A stretch of 64,000 bases of DNA from Solibacillus ferritrahens (GCF_037027585.1 NZ_JAXCLE010000004.1:155501-219500), one strand, 5' to 3'. Shown: positions 16,745 to 25,989, numbered from the stretch's first letter. The notes: generated from the sequence alone by a model not told the origin. A program made the numbers and translations.

Positions 16745-17172
16745 CACTTTTTATCTTTTAACGAAGGACGATTACGCATCCCTTGTTCAAATGCCTCAAG
16801 AAGTTCATCATTACGTAAACCATCCTCAAGCAGCTTTCCTAATAATAGCTCCGCGTACTTTTTACGTTGTGCCTTTAATCGTCCTTTTATAAGCACTGAA
16901 ATTTTATCGTCCAATTTTGTAATGGAATGAACGACAACTGCAAACGGTGCTGGTTCATTGTCAGGAAGAGAGATAATGGCACGTGCATCGATAGCTTCGC
17001 CGGACGTGATAAAGCTTTGGAAAAAATCATAGTATGTATCTTCTGTAAAAAGCTCTAAAATCCACATTTGATGGCTGTTTTCCTGGTTAATAATAATGCC
17101 ATCAATTAAAGGGATTTTTTTGATTTCATTCGAAAGTAATAAATCAAAAGCAAGCATTTTAAAGGTCTTCAA
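16744..17172 (-). CDS. ywpF: YwpF-like protein
   Basis: 142 residues, soluble, beginning MKTFKMLAFDLL. The pattern of an N-terminal beta-rich part and a C-terminal helix ending 'LLEAFEQGMRNRPSLKDKK' matches the YwpF family, whose role is unknown. The location next to the competence ssb gene (divergent, 255-base gap) is the same neighbourhood as ywpF-ywpG-ywpH in Bacillus subtilis, which supports the name. A GAGGGGG sequence precedes the start on the minus strand. Confidence 0.8.
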   Translation of the reverse strand: MKTFKMLAFDLLLSNEIKKIPLIDGIIINQENSHQMWILELFTEDTYYDFFQSFITSGEAIDARAIISLPDNEPAPFAVVVHSITKLDDKISVLIKGRLKAQRKKYAELLLGKLLEDGLRNDELLEAFEQGMRNRPSLKDKK

Positions 17173-17427
17173 TTAATAAATCCCCCTCAATTGTCTTTTG
17201 TAAAAGTATAACATATAAAAAATGCGAAACTGTAAGAATCAGCATACTTAAATTAATGCTTTCAAGCTATTGTTTATTAGTATTTACCTAAAAATCATTC
17301 TAAAAACAAGTATGTTAAATTAAATTTTTCGAAGTCCATTTCACTTGAAATCGTCATTTTGCCGTTTTGCCAAAAAAGAATCATGTGGCTATGATAAAGC
17401 TAGTTCCGAAAGAAGGGAGGTTAATGA

Positions 17428-17838
17428 ATGAATCATGTTGGACTTGTAGGAAGAACAACGAAAGATGCTGCACTAAGACAATTATCGGAGGGGCGTATGC
17501 AAACAAGTTTCACAGTCGCCGTCAATCGCCCATACAAAAATAGTGAAGGGAAGGTTGATGCGGATTTCGTACAATGTATTGCATGGGGGAAAACAGCCGA
17601 AGTGATTACGAAGTATTGTGGAAAGGGTTCGCTCATCGGTATAAAAGGACGTCTGCAATCAAGAACTTATTTAAATCGTGATAATCAAAAGGTGTATACG
17701 ATGGAAGTGAATGCTGAGGAAGTCCAATTTTATGCACTCAAAACCCCAGGTGAAGTGGAAATACTTGCATCACCGCCCTCTATTTCAGCAGATTTCGTGC
17801 TACCCGAACATGATAGCAAACTCGTAAAACCACTTTAA
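17428..17838 (+). CDS. ssbB: single-stranded DNA-binding protein SsbB (YwpH-like)
   Basis: 136 residues, OB-fold: 'MNHVGLVGRTTKDAALRQLS' start, 'SFTVAVNRPYKN', 'DFVQCIAWGKTAEVITKYCG' and 'GRLQSRTYLNRDNQKVYTME' are canonical SSB strands. It lacks the long Gly/Gln-rich linker and the acidic DDDxPF tip of SsbA, so it is the short, competence-type paralogue that protects incoming DNA; it is slightly longer than the Bacillus protein. GGGAGG precedes the ATG. I looked upstream for a ComK box and found none convincing. Confidence 0.88.
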   Translation: MNHVGLVGRTTKDAALRQLSEGRMQTSFTVAVNRPYKNSEGKVDADFVQCIAWGKTAEVITKYCGKGSLIGIKGRLQSRTYLNRDNQKVYTMEVNAEEVQFYALKTPGEVEILASPPSISADFVLPEHDSKLVKPL

Positions 17839-17970
17839 TTTGTATACTCTCCTAAAAGTAAAATTCCTATAGCGGAGGTGAACAGCTCTAATCTACTGTT
17901 TGACCGCACAGTAGTACATTCTTTCTCACAATCCTATAACAACTAAATAAAAGTAGTGAAGTAAGCATAA

Positions 17971-18006
17971 AAAGAGTCTACTTCATGGCGTAAAAGTAGA
18001 CTCTTT
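17971..18006. terminator. shared terminator between ssbB and ywqA
   Basis: An 11-bp stem AAAGAGTCTAC/GTAGACTCTTT (17971-17981 and 17996-18006) between two convergent genes, with modest T-richness on both sides; probably bidirectional. Confidence 0.7.
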
Positions 18007-18009
18007 CTA

Positions 18010-20760
18010 TTATTTTAAATTGCCTGTATCGAGAACGAGTAAATCCATTAGTTCTGAATCGTCAAGCTCGGTCAGCCATTTACTCGACTGTATTAATTCT
18101 TCGGACAGTGTAGATTTCATTGCAATCATTTTATCGATTTTCTCTTCAATTGTCCCAATCGTTACAAACTTATGCACCTGGACAAACTGAGTTTGCCCAA
18201 TTCGATAAGCCCGGTCTGTTGCCTGGTTTTCCACTGCTGGATTCCACCATCGATCGGCATGGAGTACATGTGTAGCTGCAGTTAAGTTAAGTCCAGTACC
18301 GCCAGCTTTAAGCGAAAGTAAAAATACAGGGAATTCACCTGCCTGAAACTGTTCGACTAAATTGTCGCGCTGTTGTTTTGGCATGCTCCCAGTCAGGAAT
18401 GGGACATCCACATCATAAAGCTCTGTTAAGCAATGCTGGATTAAATTCCCCATACCGATATACTGAGTGAAAATTAAACATTGCTCACCATTATCAATAA
18501 TTTCCTTTGTCATTTCAATAATACGCTTAAGTTTTACTGAACGATTCACCATACTATTCGCTCCATCAAATGGCTCTTTTAAGAACAGGGCAGGGTGATT
18601 ACATAGTTGTTTTAGTTTATTGAGCATTTTTAAAATACGCCCTTTTTTCTCAAACCCAGTCAGTTGTTCAAGTGATGCCAGCGTATCTTGAATATAACCT
18701 TCATAATGTGCAGCTTGCTCAGGTGTAAGGGCGCAAAATTCAAGCGATTCTTGCTTTTCCGGTAAGTTCAGCTGAAGCTCGGGATCCCGCTTTGAACGAC
18801 GCAGTAAAAACGGACGAATCTTCATCCGTAAAACGCGCTTATGGCTTTCTGACTCATCGCGTTCAATTGGTGTAATAAAACTATCCGCAAACTTCGTAAA
18901 GCTACCTAAGTACCCTTTATGAATAAAGTCAAAAATGGCCCAAAGTTCTGAAAGGCGGTTTTCAACAGGTGTCCCAGTTAACGCAATATGATGATCGCCC
19001 TTTAATTTACGGATGGCACGGGATTGCAGTGTTTGCATATTTTTAATGTTTTGTGCTTCATCTAAAGCGATTGTTGACCAATCAATTTGCTGTAAATCAT
19101 CCGCATCCTGAGTAACCGTTCCATATGTCGAAAGAATAACATGAGGACGTTGAGTCTCTAAATAGCTTGTTAAGTCATTCCCTTTTAAACGACGGGGGCC
19201 ATAATGTGTATAGACTTCTAAATCAGGAGCAAAGCGAGTTAACTCTTTTTGCCAGTTTCCGACAACCGATGTAGGGCAAACAATTAATGTCGGTTTATCA
19301 ATTTGTAGCACGGATACTGTATGAAGCATATACGTGATAAGCTGTACAGTTTTTCCAAGCCCCATATCATCCGCTAAACAGGCACCAAATTTCTGGTCAC
19401 GCATAAAGACGAGCCATTCAAAACCTTCCTGCTGGTATGGACGTAATTCAGCATGGAGCTTAGCTGGTACATTGACTTTTGGTAGTCCTTTTTTATTTTG
19501 CAGCTGATCAATATAGGATTGAAGCGATTGCTGCATCTCAAATGCGAATAATGGGTCATCATGCTCGGCATCTAATTCATCATCTTCCAGAGGAGCAGTC
19601 AGCGTTTCAGGAAGTTCACGGAACAGTAAATCGCGTACTGTCCAATTTTCTTCTTTCGCTTGTTCCATAAGCTCACGCATTTCATTGAGCCATTCTGCAT
19701 CGATACGGAACCATTCTGTACCGACACGAACAAATTCCCGTTTTTCGTCCACGAGTTTTTGGAAAGCTTCAGCTGAAATTTCTTCGCCATTCATCGAAAA
19801 CTGCCATTTGAACGTCAAAATATCGTCAAGACCTGCCACACTTCGAGCGGATTGGTTATTTGCACTTACTCGTACGCGCATCTTAGATTGCCTTAATTCT
19901 TTAAGCCATGCGGGTAAAATTACTTCAAAACCTAATGCCTGTAATTTGGCTAGTTCCTGACGCAGAAAATCACGTACTTCCAGATCATTGAAATGGCTAT
20001 GAATAAAGTGCGTACTTTCAGCATTTAATTGAATTAAATCGATTATTTGATTTTGTAGCTCTTCAATATTTTTGGCAATCGTACTCCACTTTTTGGGCAA
20101 TGCCTCTTCAATCGGAAGTTTGCGTTTTGACGAAGCAGGTGTCCAATGTTTAATGGAACTGGGACTAATAAGGACGGTTTCTAAAATCCAATTTTCCTCA
20201 TTTTCTTCTGGTTCGCGTAAGCGTAGTGCCATTTTAACACCGTCAAAAACATGCGAAGTTTGCATCGGCCAGCCACCACTTTGGAAAAAAGGAATGAGAG
20301 CCAATGTGTCTTCCTTAGTTAACCCTGCGTCCATCAGCTTTTGTTCGACCGCATATTGTAAGAGTTCATTTGGAAAAGAGAAGTCTTCTGCAGTTACCGT
20401 TGCCTGTTGCCAGAGTGCCGGATCGCTCCATAGTGGCAGAGTTGTTTGTAATGTTTGAAAATACTCAACGGTTTCCTCATCATAGGCAGCGAAGTCCAAA
20501 AATGGATGACGGTTTGCAGGTGAAAGAACATCGAGCAATTGAGCAGCTGATAGGATTAAATCACGTTCCTCCAAGGAAGTGCTTAATCCATAAAAATTTT
20601 GTTCAAACTTAAAAAATAGCGACGGAATCCAGTTAGCTGTCGGTAAGATTAAGTCATTTTTATTGTACGCAGTAGCGCGGAAGTAACCAGGACGTAACTC
20701 CGTAAGCTTGATGCGAATTACTTTCACAAAGGGTAGCTTTGTATTAAATAAATAATGCAT
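18010..20760 (-). CDS. ywqA: SNF2-family DEAD/DEAH-box helicase (YwqA-like)
   Basis: 916 residues. N-terminal half (about 1-400) is the helicase-associated SNF2_N-type region of the bacterial RapA/YwqA group. The ATPase core then shows motif I 'LADDMGLGKTVQL' (about residue 462), DEAQ box 'IALDEAQNIKN' (about 567), motif III 'LTGTPVENRLSELW', and the C-terminal helicase lobe with 'LLSLKAGGTGLNL' and 'ENQATDRAYRIGQ' (about 815-850). Probable dsDNA translocase remodelling protein-DNA complexes. The ATG has no close ribosome-binding site (AGGTGA is about 22 bases away), so the start is less certain. Downstream of ywqB by 51 bases, so likely one operon. Confidence 0.93.
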   Translation of the reverse strand: MHYLFNTKLPFVKVIRIKLTELRPGYFRATAYNKNDLILPTANWIPSLFFKFEQNFYGLSTSLEERDLILSAAQLLDVLSPANRHPFLDFAAYDEETVEYFQTLQTTLPLWSDPALWQQATVTAEDFSFPNELLQYAVEQKLMDAGLTKEDTLALIPFFQSGGWPMQTSHVFDGVKMALRLREPEENEENWILETVLISPSSIKHWTPASSKRKLPIEEALPKKWSTIAKNIEELQNQIIDLIQLNAESTHFIHSHFNDLEVRDFLRQELAKLQALGFEVILPAWLKELRQSKMRVRVSANNQSARSVAGLDDILTFKWQFSMNGEEISAEAFQKLVDEKREFVRVGTEWFRIDAEWLNEMRELMEQAKEENWTVRDLLFRELPETLTAPLEDDELDAEHDDPLFAFEMQQSLQSYIDQLQNKKGLPKVNVPAKLHAELRPYQQEGFEWLVFMRDQKFGACLADDMGLGKTVQLITYMLHTVSVLQIDKPTLIVCPTSVVGNWQKELTRFAPDLEVYTHYGPRRLKGNDLTSYLETQRPHVILSTYGTVTQDADDLQQIDWSTIALDEAQNIKNMQTLQSRAIRKLKGDHHIALTGTPVENRLSELWAIFDFIHKGYLGSFTKFADSFITPIERDESESHKRVLRMKIRPFLLRRSKRDPELQLNLPEKQESLEFCALTPEQAAHYEGYIQDTLASLEQLTGFEKKGRILKMLNKLKQLCNHPALFLKEPFDGANSMVNRSVKLKRIIEMTKEIIDNGEQCLIFTQYIGMGNLIQHCLTELYDVDVPFLTGSMPKQQRDNLVEQFQAGEFPVFLLSLKAGGTGLNLTAATHVLHADRWWNPAVENQATDRAYRIGQTQFVQVHKFVTIGTIEEKIDKMIAMKSTLSEELIQSSKWLTELDDSELMDLLVLDTGNLK

Positions 20761-20811
20761 AGTATTTGCGCTATAAACGCAATGTCACCTCCTATTAGCA
20801 AAATACATAAC

Positions 20812-22386
20812 TTATCCGAGTAAGTTGCTTTTGTTCATTTCTTCTTGTAGCGCACGTAAACGCTTGAATTGTTGCTGTACGGCCTCAATATATGATGTGA
20901 AATAGTCGAGCTTTCCGGCTTTTTTGGAAGCATTTTTCATCGCACGCCATATACGTACTGCCTGTTTATAATTTTGACGTGACTTTTGCTGAATTTCCTC
21001 CATCGCATAATAATGATAAAGAGGAAGCGCGATTTCAGGAGATTGTGCGACAACATCCTTTAAGCCGCATTGCTCCAAATAAGGAATGGAGGACTTATAA
21101 AGTTGATGCAGTGCCACCCATTGATCGAAGCGATTGTGGCGCAATAAATAATTGGAAAATGACTCAATGCCGTATCGTCCAAAAGAAGCGTATAACCCCA
21201 GCTCTTCTTGTTCGGTTAACGAAATTTGTCCATATAGCTTATCGAGCTTACGTATAAACTTTTGGCGACGAATCGGGAGCAAATTGTCCTGTACGAACGT
21301 CTGTAATAAAGGAAGTGCCTTTTTCAAAATAATCGCCGCTTCATCGACATAGCCTTTGTGAAGAGCGTATTGTGCGACTTCAATAAAGCTTTCTACATTA
21401 TCTTCATCCAGTATTTCCGTTACACGCTCTAAAGGTGATGTAGAGCCTAATAAAATATAGAAAATCGCCAATACTACATCTAAATCCAAATCTGTTTCGA
21501 TATCAGAGCTTTGTTCTAAAATTATCAATTCGTTTGTAATGCGTTTCTTTTCATCAAAGAGCTTCGTCCAAAATTGTAAATACAGTGTCAGGCGGAATGA
21601 TTTTGCTCCCTTTTCAATGAAGAGGATGTCCCGTACACTTTGCTGCAAGGCATCGTAAAACGGTTCAGTAGCAAATAAGCGTGTCGTTTTACTTAATGCA
21701 TCGATCGAACGTAGAATGCGGCTTAATGTATTTTCCAAAAAGAATTGAAAATAATGATGTTCCATATCTGTTTTTGTTTTAACCGCATGCAAAAGGAAAT
21801 GTTTCAAAATGGCAATGTCCATAAATAATTGGTATAGCTCCTGCCATTCCTGTTCATATGGACGATGACGCTGAATTTTTGAACGAATACTTTCATTTAG
21901 TGCAGAAAGTGCATAAGGTTCGATCGGCTGGTGTCCTTTAACCGCATAATTCAGTACTTCATCCGCCATCCGTTGCCAGTTTTCAGGGCTTCGTGCTGCT
22001 GCCAATGAATGCAGCGGAATTGATTTTTTAGAACGCCAATTTGAAAGCCATTGCTGTAAGGAAATAAAATATTGGGATAGCTTTAAAATGGTTGCGAGCT
22101 GATGCCGGCACAGTTCAGTTTTTGGGCAACTGCAGCTAATTTGCTTCTGTGGGAAATTAATCGTCACTTCCGCAGTATTCACATCCTGTATTTGGCATAC
22201 TAAGATTTGAGAAAATGTAGAATAATGTGGCGGCTTGATTGCTTGGTTACGAATGGAAAACATAGCGCGAGTCACCAATTCTGCATCTTCATCGGCTGAA
22301 GGGTGAAGCTGATCTTCAAAAGTTTGTAATTTATGTTGAATAAAATCTTTATGAGCATGAGCAATTTCAGAAAACGTTAAACTCAA
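20812..22386 (-). CDS. ywqB: SWIM zinc-finger protein (YwqB-like)
   Basis: 524 residues. The SWIM motif CxCx(n)CxH is seen as 'CSCPKTELCRHQLA' at about residues 84-98; the rest is a long, mainly helical region. SWIM proteins next to SNF2 helicases (YwqA-YwqB) are a recurring pair in Bacillales and are thought to act with the helicase, but the role is not established. A TTG start at 22386 is used: AGGAGGGG lies about ten bases upstream. Its leader carries the palindromic element (copy B) and a large nested-helix structure. Confidence 0.9.
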   Translation of the reverse strand: MSLTFSEIAHAHKDFIQHKLQTFEDQLHPSADEDAELVTRAMFSIRNQAIKPPHYSTFSQILVCQIQDVNTAEVTINFPQKQISCSCPKTELCRHQLATILKLSQYFISLQQWLSNWRSKKSIPLHSLAAARSPENWQRMADEVLNYAVKGHQPIEPYALSALNESIRSKIQRHRPYEQEWQELYQLFMDIAILKHFLLHAVKTKTDMEHHYFQFFLENTLSRILRSIDALSKTTRLFATEPFYDALQQSVRDILFIEKGAKSFRLTLYLQFWTKLFDEKKRITNELIILEQSSDIETDLDLDVVLAIFYILLGSTSPLERVTEILDEDNVESFIEVAQYALHKGYVDEAAIILKKALPLLQTFVQDNLLPIRRQKFIRKLDKLYGQISLTEQEELGLYASFGRYGIESFSNYLLRHNRFDQWVALHQLYKSSIPYLEQCGLKDVVAQSPEIALPLYHYYAMEEIQQKSRQNYKQAVRIWRAMKNASKKAGKLDYFTSYIEAVQQQFKRLRALQEEMNKSNLLG

Positions 22387-22406
22387 AACGGGTTTCCCCT
22401 CCTAAT

Positions 22407-22440
22407 TATCAATTACGCCTCGGTGTTATTTGTCCGGATT
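22407..22440. repeat. palindromic element, copy B (ywqB leader)
   Basis: On the minus strand AAATCCGGAC-N-CCGAGGCGTAATTGATA, matching copy A at 9514-9549 over its right half, with the left arm degenerated. As in copy A, it directly precedes the ribosome-binding site of the downstream gene and has the same orientation relative to it. Confidence 0.7.
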
Positions 22441-22487
22441 TGGCTGTACGCTAGCGCAAAGAATCCTTCCTTCGAAAGTTGGAGGCT

Positions 22488-22585
22488 TTAACTTCTGCAA
22501 CAAAAATTAGAGCTATCTCGTCCATAAGGGAGGAGCGTTCTGAAACATCACTCCACCTAAAAGGGACTTTGCTGCAAGAAGTTAA
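22488..22585 (-). other. nested-helix structured element upstream of ywqB
   Basis: Three nested pairings are visible: P1 TTAACTTCTGCAACAAA (22488-22504) with TTTGCTGCAAGAAGTTAA (22568-22585); P2 GTCC (22520-22523) with GGAC (22564-22567); P3 GGAGGAG (22529-22535) with CTCCACC (22551-22557, one mismatch). On the minus strand it would sit about 100 bases before the ywqB start, in the 5' leader. No U-run follows P1 in that sense. The remaining sequence of the 22387-22825 gap is A+T-rich and holds no ORF I would support. Confidence 0.5.
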
Positions 22586-22825
22586 AAAAGTCGTTCCTTC
22601 CATTATAATACGAATTAATACAAAGCGGTAATCTGAATAGCGGGGAATTATTTTTTTAAAGGATGTTAAGTTTAGGGAGTTTGAAAAAAAGAAAGTATGG
22701 GGAAACTATAAGAAATGAGAAAAGCAGCAGGAACTTTTCGGTGAAATAATCCATATGATAATTGAAATTAGGTCTTAGGACTCGAATAAATGCAGTATAA
22801 AAAATTCAATAAAGGAGGAATTCCA

Positions 22826-23305
22826 ATGATTCAAGTTCAATTTATGAAACCATTTTATACAAAAATGACAGGGTCGAAATTACGTTTAGTCTTTGCTTAT
22901 CAATATTTTTCAATCACAAAAGAAGAGGAAATTTTCCACTTCATTCCGATTGAGGGGAAGGAAATGATTATTGATTTAAATTCAATGCAAGTTGAAAATT
23001 TATCAGAAGTATTTGTTTTCCAGCGCGGCAATCGATTTGTACGCCTTCCACTTTATCAACTTTTACTTGTATCCAACGTACATGAATATTTAATGCCTCT
23101 TATCGAGGAAGTTTCGAATCAAGTAAGACCAGCTGAAAGTGAAAAGCAGTACCAGTTTAATGAAGAGGTTGAAAATATTGTGCGTAACTTGGAAGAACAT
23201 AATTTAACACGCTTAATTGATGATGCCCTAGAAGCACGCAACGAAGCATTATTCCATGACCTAATGGCAGAGAAGGCAAAATTAACTGGAGGCTACGCAT
23301 CGTGA
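22826..23305 (+). CDS. IDEAL-domain protein
   Basis: 159 residues from the ATG at 22826, preceded by AAAGGAGG; an in-frame ATG at 22790 has no such site. The C-terminal ~40 residues ('NLTRLIDDALEARNEALFHD') fit the IDEAL domain, the short helical module found in YpiB, ComK-adaptor-like and other Bacillales proteins. The N-terminal ~100 residues are mixed alpha/beta, begin MIQVQFMKPFYTKM and are not the UPF0302 domain of YpiB. It is a stand-alone gene with its own terminator; partner unknown. Confidence 0.8.
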   Translation: MIQVQFMKPFYTKMTGSKLRLVFAYQYFSITKEEEIFHFIPIEGKEMIIDLNSMQVENLSEVFVFQRGNRFVRLPLYQLLLVSNVHEYLMPLIEEVSNQVRPAESEKQYQFNEEVENIVRNLEEHNLTRLIDDALEARNEALFHDLMAEKAKLTGGYAS

Positions 23306-23327
23306 TAGTCCAACATCAATATTAAAT

Positions 23328-23360
23328 CCTGTTAGCTTATTTTAGCTAATGGGGTTTTTT
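23328..23360 (+). terminator. terminator of the IDEAL-domain gene
   Basis: CCTGTTAGCT (23328-23337) pairs with AGCTAATGGG (23344-23353, two G-U pairs), followed by TTTTTT. Confidence 0.8.
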
Positions 23361-23388
23361 CTTTTGGAATGTGTGCGGAGTTTGGGGA

Positions 23389-23574
23389 AGTGGCGAATAT
23401 GCTGATGTGAGTGGCGATTAAATCATAAAAGTGTCTAATATAATTCAAATTGACGAATATCAAGGGTGAAGTGGACATTATTTGTTGCCAACTGTCTAAT
23501 ATCACATGTGAATGGTCGATTATCGGTTCAAGAGTGACGAATAAAACAGAAATAGTGGCGAATAAATGTGAACT
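23389..23574. repeat. second array of the ~21-bp element
   Basis: Nine consecutive degenerate elements on the + strand, cores AGTGGCGAATAT, AGTGGCGATTAA, AGTGTCTAATAT, TTGACGAATATC, GTGGACATTATT, CTGTCTAATATC, GGTCGATTATC, GTGACGAATAAA, GTGGCGAATAAA, with a mean spacing of about 20.6 bp. Same family as 14885-15606 but in the opposite orientation, more diverged, and without 217-bp units. Confidence 0.85.
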
Positions 23575-23706
23575 ATTATTTTTTAACTTTAAATTGGACA
23601 TGATAAATCAAGAGAGTGGAGTTCATAACAAAAGCCGAACTTATACAAATGCTTATTTGAACGCTCTTCTTATTAAAAGCGCAACTTTAACAAAAAATAA
23701 AAACTA

Positions 23707-23736
23707 TTTCACACAGCGAAGAGAAAGTTGTATACT
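23707..23736 (+). promoter_or_regulatory. possible sigma-A promoter upstream of wecC
   Basis: TTTCAC (23707-23712), an 18-base spacer, then TATACT (23731-23736), 183 bases before wecC. The -35 is a weak match. The rest of 23575-23918 is A+T-rich, with a locally G+C-richer patch around 23808-23856 and no ORF. Confidence 0.4.
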
Positions 23737-23918
23737 GTAAGGCAGGACTATTTTTCTAAGCATTAAATTGCAACCATTCGATTATTAATTTCGTTACATA
23801 TATAAAGCGGGAGTGAAAAACCGTATTAAATTGAATGCGGGCGAAATGCGCGGAACAAATTAAACAATAATCAAACAATGAGATATAGCTTTTTTGAAAG
23901 TGAAAGGGAGAAACGATC

Positions 23919-25187
23919 ATGACAAAATCAATCTGTGTCGTTGGGTTAGGATATATCGGCTTACCAACGGCGGTAATGTTTGCAAATCACGGCGTAAAGG
24001 TACACGGTGTTGATGTGAATCCAGCAGCTGTGAAAAGTATTCAGGAAAAACAATTACATATCGAGGAGAACGGCTTACAAGAGCGCCTGAATAAGGCAGT
24101 AGATGAAGGCTTTTTAACTGCATCTACAACACCAGTAACTTCAGATGTGTACATTGTCGCGGTACCGTCACCGATTAATCCGGACAATACAGCGAATTTA
24201 GAATATGTTCGTCAGGCAACGGCTTCAATCGTACCTTTCGTGAAAAAAGGCGATTTAGTAATATTAGAATCAACAGTTCCACCAAAAACTGTTGAAAATG
24301 TAATGCTGCCAGAATTAGTGAAATCTGGTCTTGAAATTGGAACAGAACTATTTGTTTCACATTCTCCAGAGCGAGTTATTCCAGGCCGTATTTTTGAAGA
24401 GCTAGTTAACAATGATCGTATTGTTGGCGGAATTTCTCAAAAATCAGCGGAGCTTACAAAGGAGCTATACGAAACATTTGTAAAAGGCGAGATCCATTTA
24501 ACAGATGCGACGACAGCAGAATTAGTAAAAGTTATGGAAAACACTTACCGTGATGTGAACATTGCATTTGCCAACGAATTAGCGAAAATGGCTGAGAAAT
24601 TAGACGTGAATATTTGGGAAGCAATCAAATTCGCGAACTACCATCCACGTGTAAATGTTCATTTCCCAGGACCAGGTGTAGGTGGTCACTGTATCGCAGT
24701 AGATCCATGGTTCTTAGTGGAATTAGGTGGCGAACAAGCACAAATTATTCACCTTTCTCGTAATACAAATGACTCTATGCCAAGTTTCACAGCACAAAAA
24801 ACACAAGCTATTTTAAATAAAAACGGTATTGCCGGTGCAACAGTCGGTGCTTTCGGTTTAGCATTCAAAGGAAATGTAGATGATATGCGTGAAAGTCCAT
24901 CAACAATTGTTATTGATGAACTGCAAAAGCTTGGTTTAACAGTTGTCTCACATGACCCGCATATTAAGCAAAACAAGCATGAAACACAAACTCAAAGCAT
25001 GCAGGAAGCTTTGGAGCAGGCAGATATTTTAGTGTTCCTAACAGATCATAAAGAATTCCGCGAACTTGACCCTGCTACGTTAAACGTAAAAAGTAAAATC
25101 GTATTTGATACGAAAAACTGCCTAAACCGCGAAGTTTGGGAAAAGGCAGGCTACCAGTTCCACTTACTTGGAGATGCTAAGAACTAA
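23919..25187 (+). CDS. wecC: UDP-N-acetyl-D-mannosamine dehydrogenase
   Basis: Oxidises UDP-ManNAc to UDP-ManNAcA with two NAD+. 422 residues: N-terminal Rossmann fold ('VVGLGYIGLPTAVMFANHG'), central dimerisation domain, catalytic Cys258 in 'GPGVGGHCIAVDPWF', and C-terminal UDP-binding domain starting about residue 310 ('GAFGLAFKGNVDDMRESPS'). The HCIAVDPWF form of the active-site loop is typical of UDP-ManNAc dehydrogenases rather than UDP-glucose dehydrogenases. AAAGGGAG precedes the ATG. Next to tagA it implies a ManNAc(A)-containing wall polymer, the class of polymer SLH domains bind. Confidence 0.88.
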   Translation: MTKSICVVGLGYIGLPTAVMFANHGVKVHGVDVNPAAVKSIQEKQLHIEENGLQERLNKAVDEGFLTASTTPVTSDVYIVAVPSPINPDNTANLEYVRQATASIVPFVKKGDLVILESTVPPKTVENVMLPELVKSGLEIGTELFVSHSPERVIPGRIFEELVNNDRIVGGISQKSAELTKELYETFVKGEIHLTDATTAELVKVMENTYRDVNIAFANELAKMAEKLDVNIWEAIKFANYHPRVNVHFPGPGVGGHCIAVDPWFLVELGGEQAQIIHLSRNTNDSMPSFTAQKTQAILNKNGIAGATVGAFGLAFKGNVDDMRESPSTIVIDELQKLGLTVVSHDPHIKQNKHETQTQSMQEALEQADILVFLTDHKEFRELDPATLNVKSKIVFDTKNCLNREVWEKAGYQFHLLGDAKN

Positions 25188-25266
25188 TAAAGTAAATTCG
25201 GCAGTGCGTATAAAGCGTACTGCCTGCTGTGTTTATAGAAGCAATATTGAGAAAGGAAGAGTTAAT

Positions 25267-25989
25267 ATGAAAGAAACCGTACTCGGCATACAAGTTAATA
25301 CCGAAAGTTATGATGATTTGTTGCCAATCGTATTCGAACAAATCGAAAAAGAGCAAAAATCATTAATTGTGGCCATTAACCCAGAAAAAATTATAAAAGC
25401 AAAAGAAGATCCGGCATTAAAAACACTTCTCAATAATGCTGAGTTTCAAATTCCGGATGGCATCGGTGTCATTTTAGCCTCGAAAATACAGAAGGGACAA
25501 ATTACATCACGTGTCACAGGTGTAGATATGATGCTTCGTCTATGTGAAGAGTCAGCAAAGCGCGGAAAGCCGATCTTTTTATACGGCGGAAAGCCAGGTG
25601 TCGCTGACAAAGCAGCCGAGAAGTTAAAGGAACTATATCCAACGATTCAAATAGCCGGCACACAGGACGGCTATGAAAAGGATAATCAAAAGATAATAGA
25701 CAAAATTAATGAAGTGAAACCTGATTTATTATTTGTTGCAATGGGATCGCCAAAGCAGGAAAACTGGATCAATGCAAACAGAGATCAGCTGCATCCAACG
25801 ATTTATCAAGGAGTGGGTGGGTCATTTGATGTACTGGCCGGAAATGTGAAGCGCGCACCAGAAGCTTTCCAAAAGGTGGGTATGGAGTGGTTTTACCGTT
25901 TAATGAAGGAACCACATCGTATTAAACGTCAAATTGCGTTGCCTTTATTTTTATTAGAAGTGGCACGTAGCCCTAAAAAGAGCAAGTAA
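25267..25989 (+). CDS. tagA: WecG/TagA-family N-acetylmannosaminyltransferase
   Basis: Transfers ManNAc (or ManNAcA) from the UDP sugar to GlcNAc-PP-undecaprenol, forming the linkage disaccharide of wall teichoic acid or secondary wall polymer. 240 residues, GT26. The family core is complete: 'AINPEKIIKAKEDP', the catalytic Asp region 'QIPDGIGVILASK', 'YGGKPGVADKAAEKL', and 'LFVAMGSPKQENWI'. Start at 25267 is set by AAAGGAAG seven bases upstream; the open frame extends 99 bases further 5' but overlaps wecC and has no ribosome-binding site. Likely co-transcribed with wecC. Confidence 0.9.
   Translation: MKETVLGIQVNTESYDDLLPIVFEQIEKEQKSLIVAINPEKIIKAKEDPALKTLLNNAEFQIPDGIGVILASKIQKGQITSRVTGVDMMLRLCEESAKRGKPIFLYGGKPGVADKAAEKLKELYPTIQIAGTQDGYEKDNQKIIDKINEVKPDLLFVAMGSPKQENWINANRDQLHPTIYQGVGGSFDVLAGNVKRAPEAFQKVGMEWFYRLMKEPHRIKRQIALPLFLLEVARSPKKSK

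Noticed and set aside
16611..16930. Plus-strand open frames between the NERD and ywpF genes
   Set aside because: They run into the antisense of ywpF, have no ribosome-binding site and show no protein-like features.
17173..17427. ComK box upstream of ssbB
   Set aside because: No AAAA-N5-TTTT pair with correct spacing was found.
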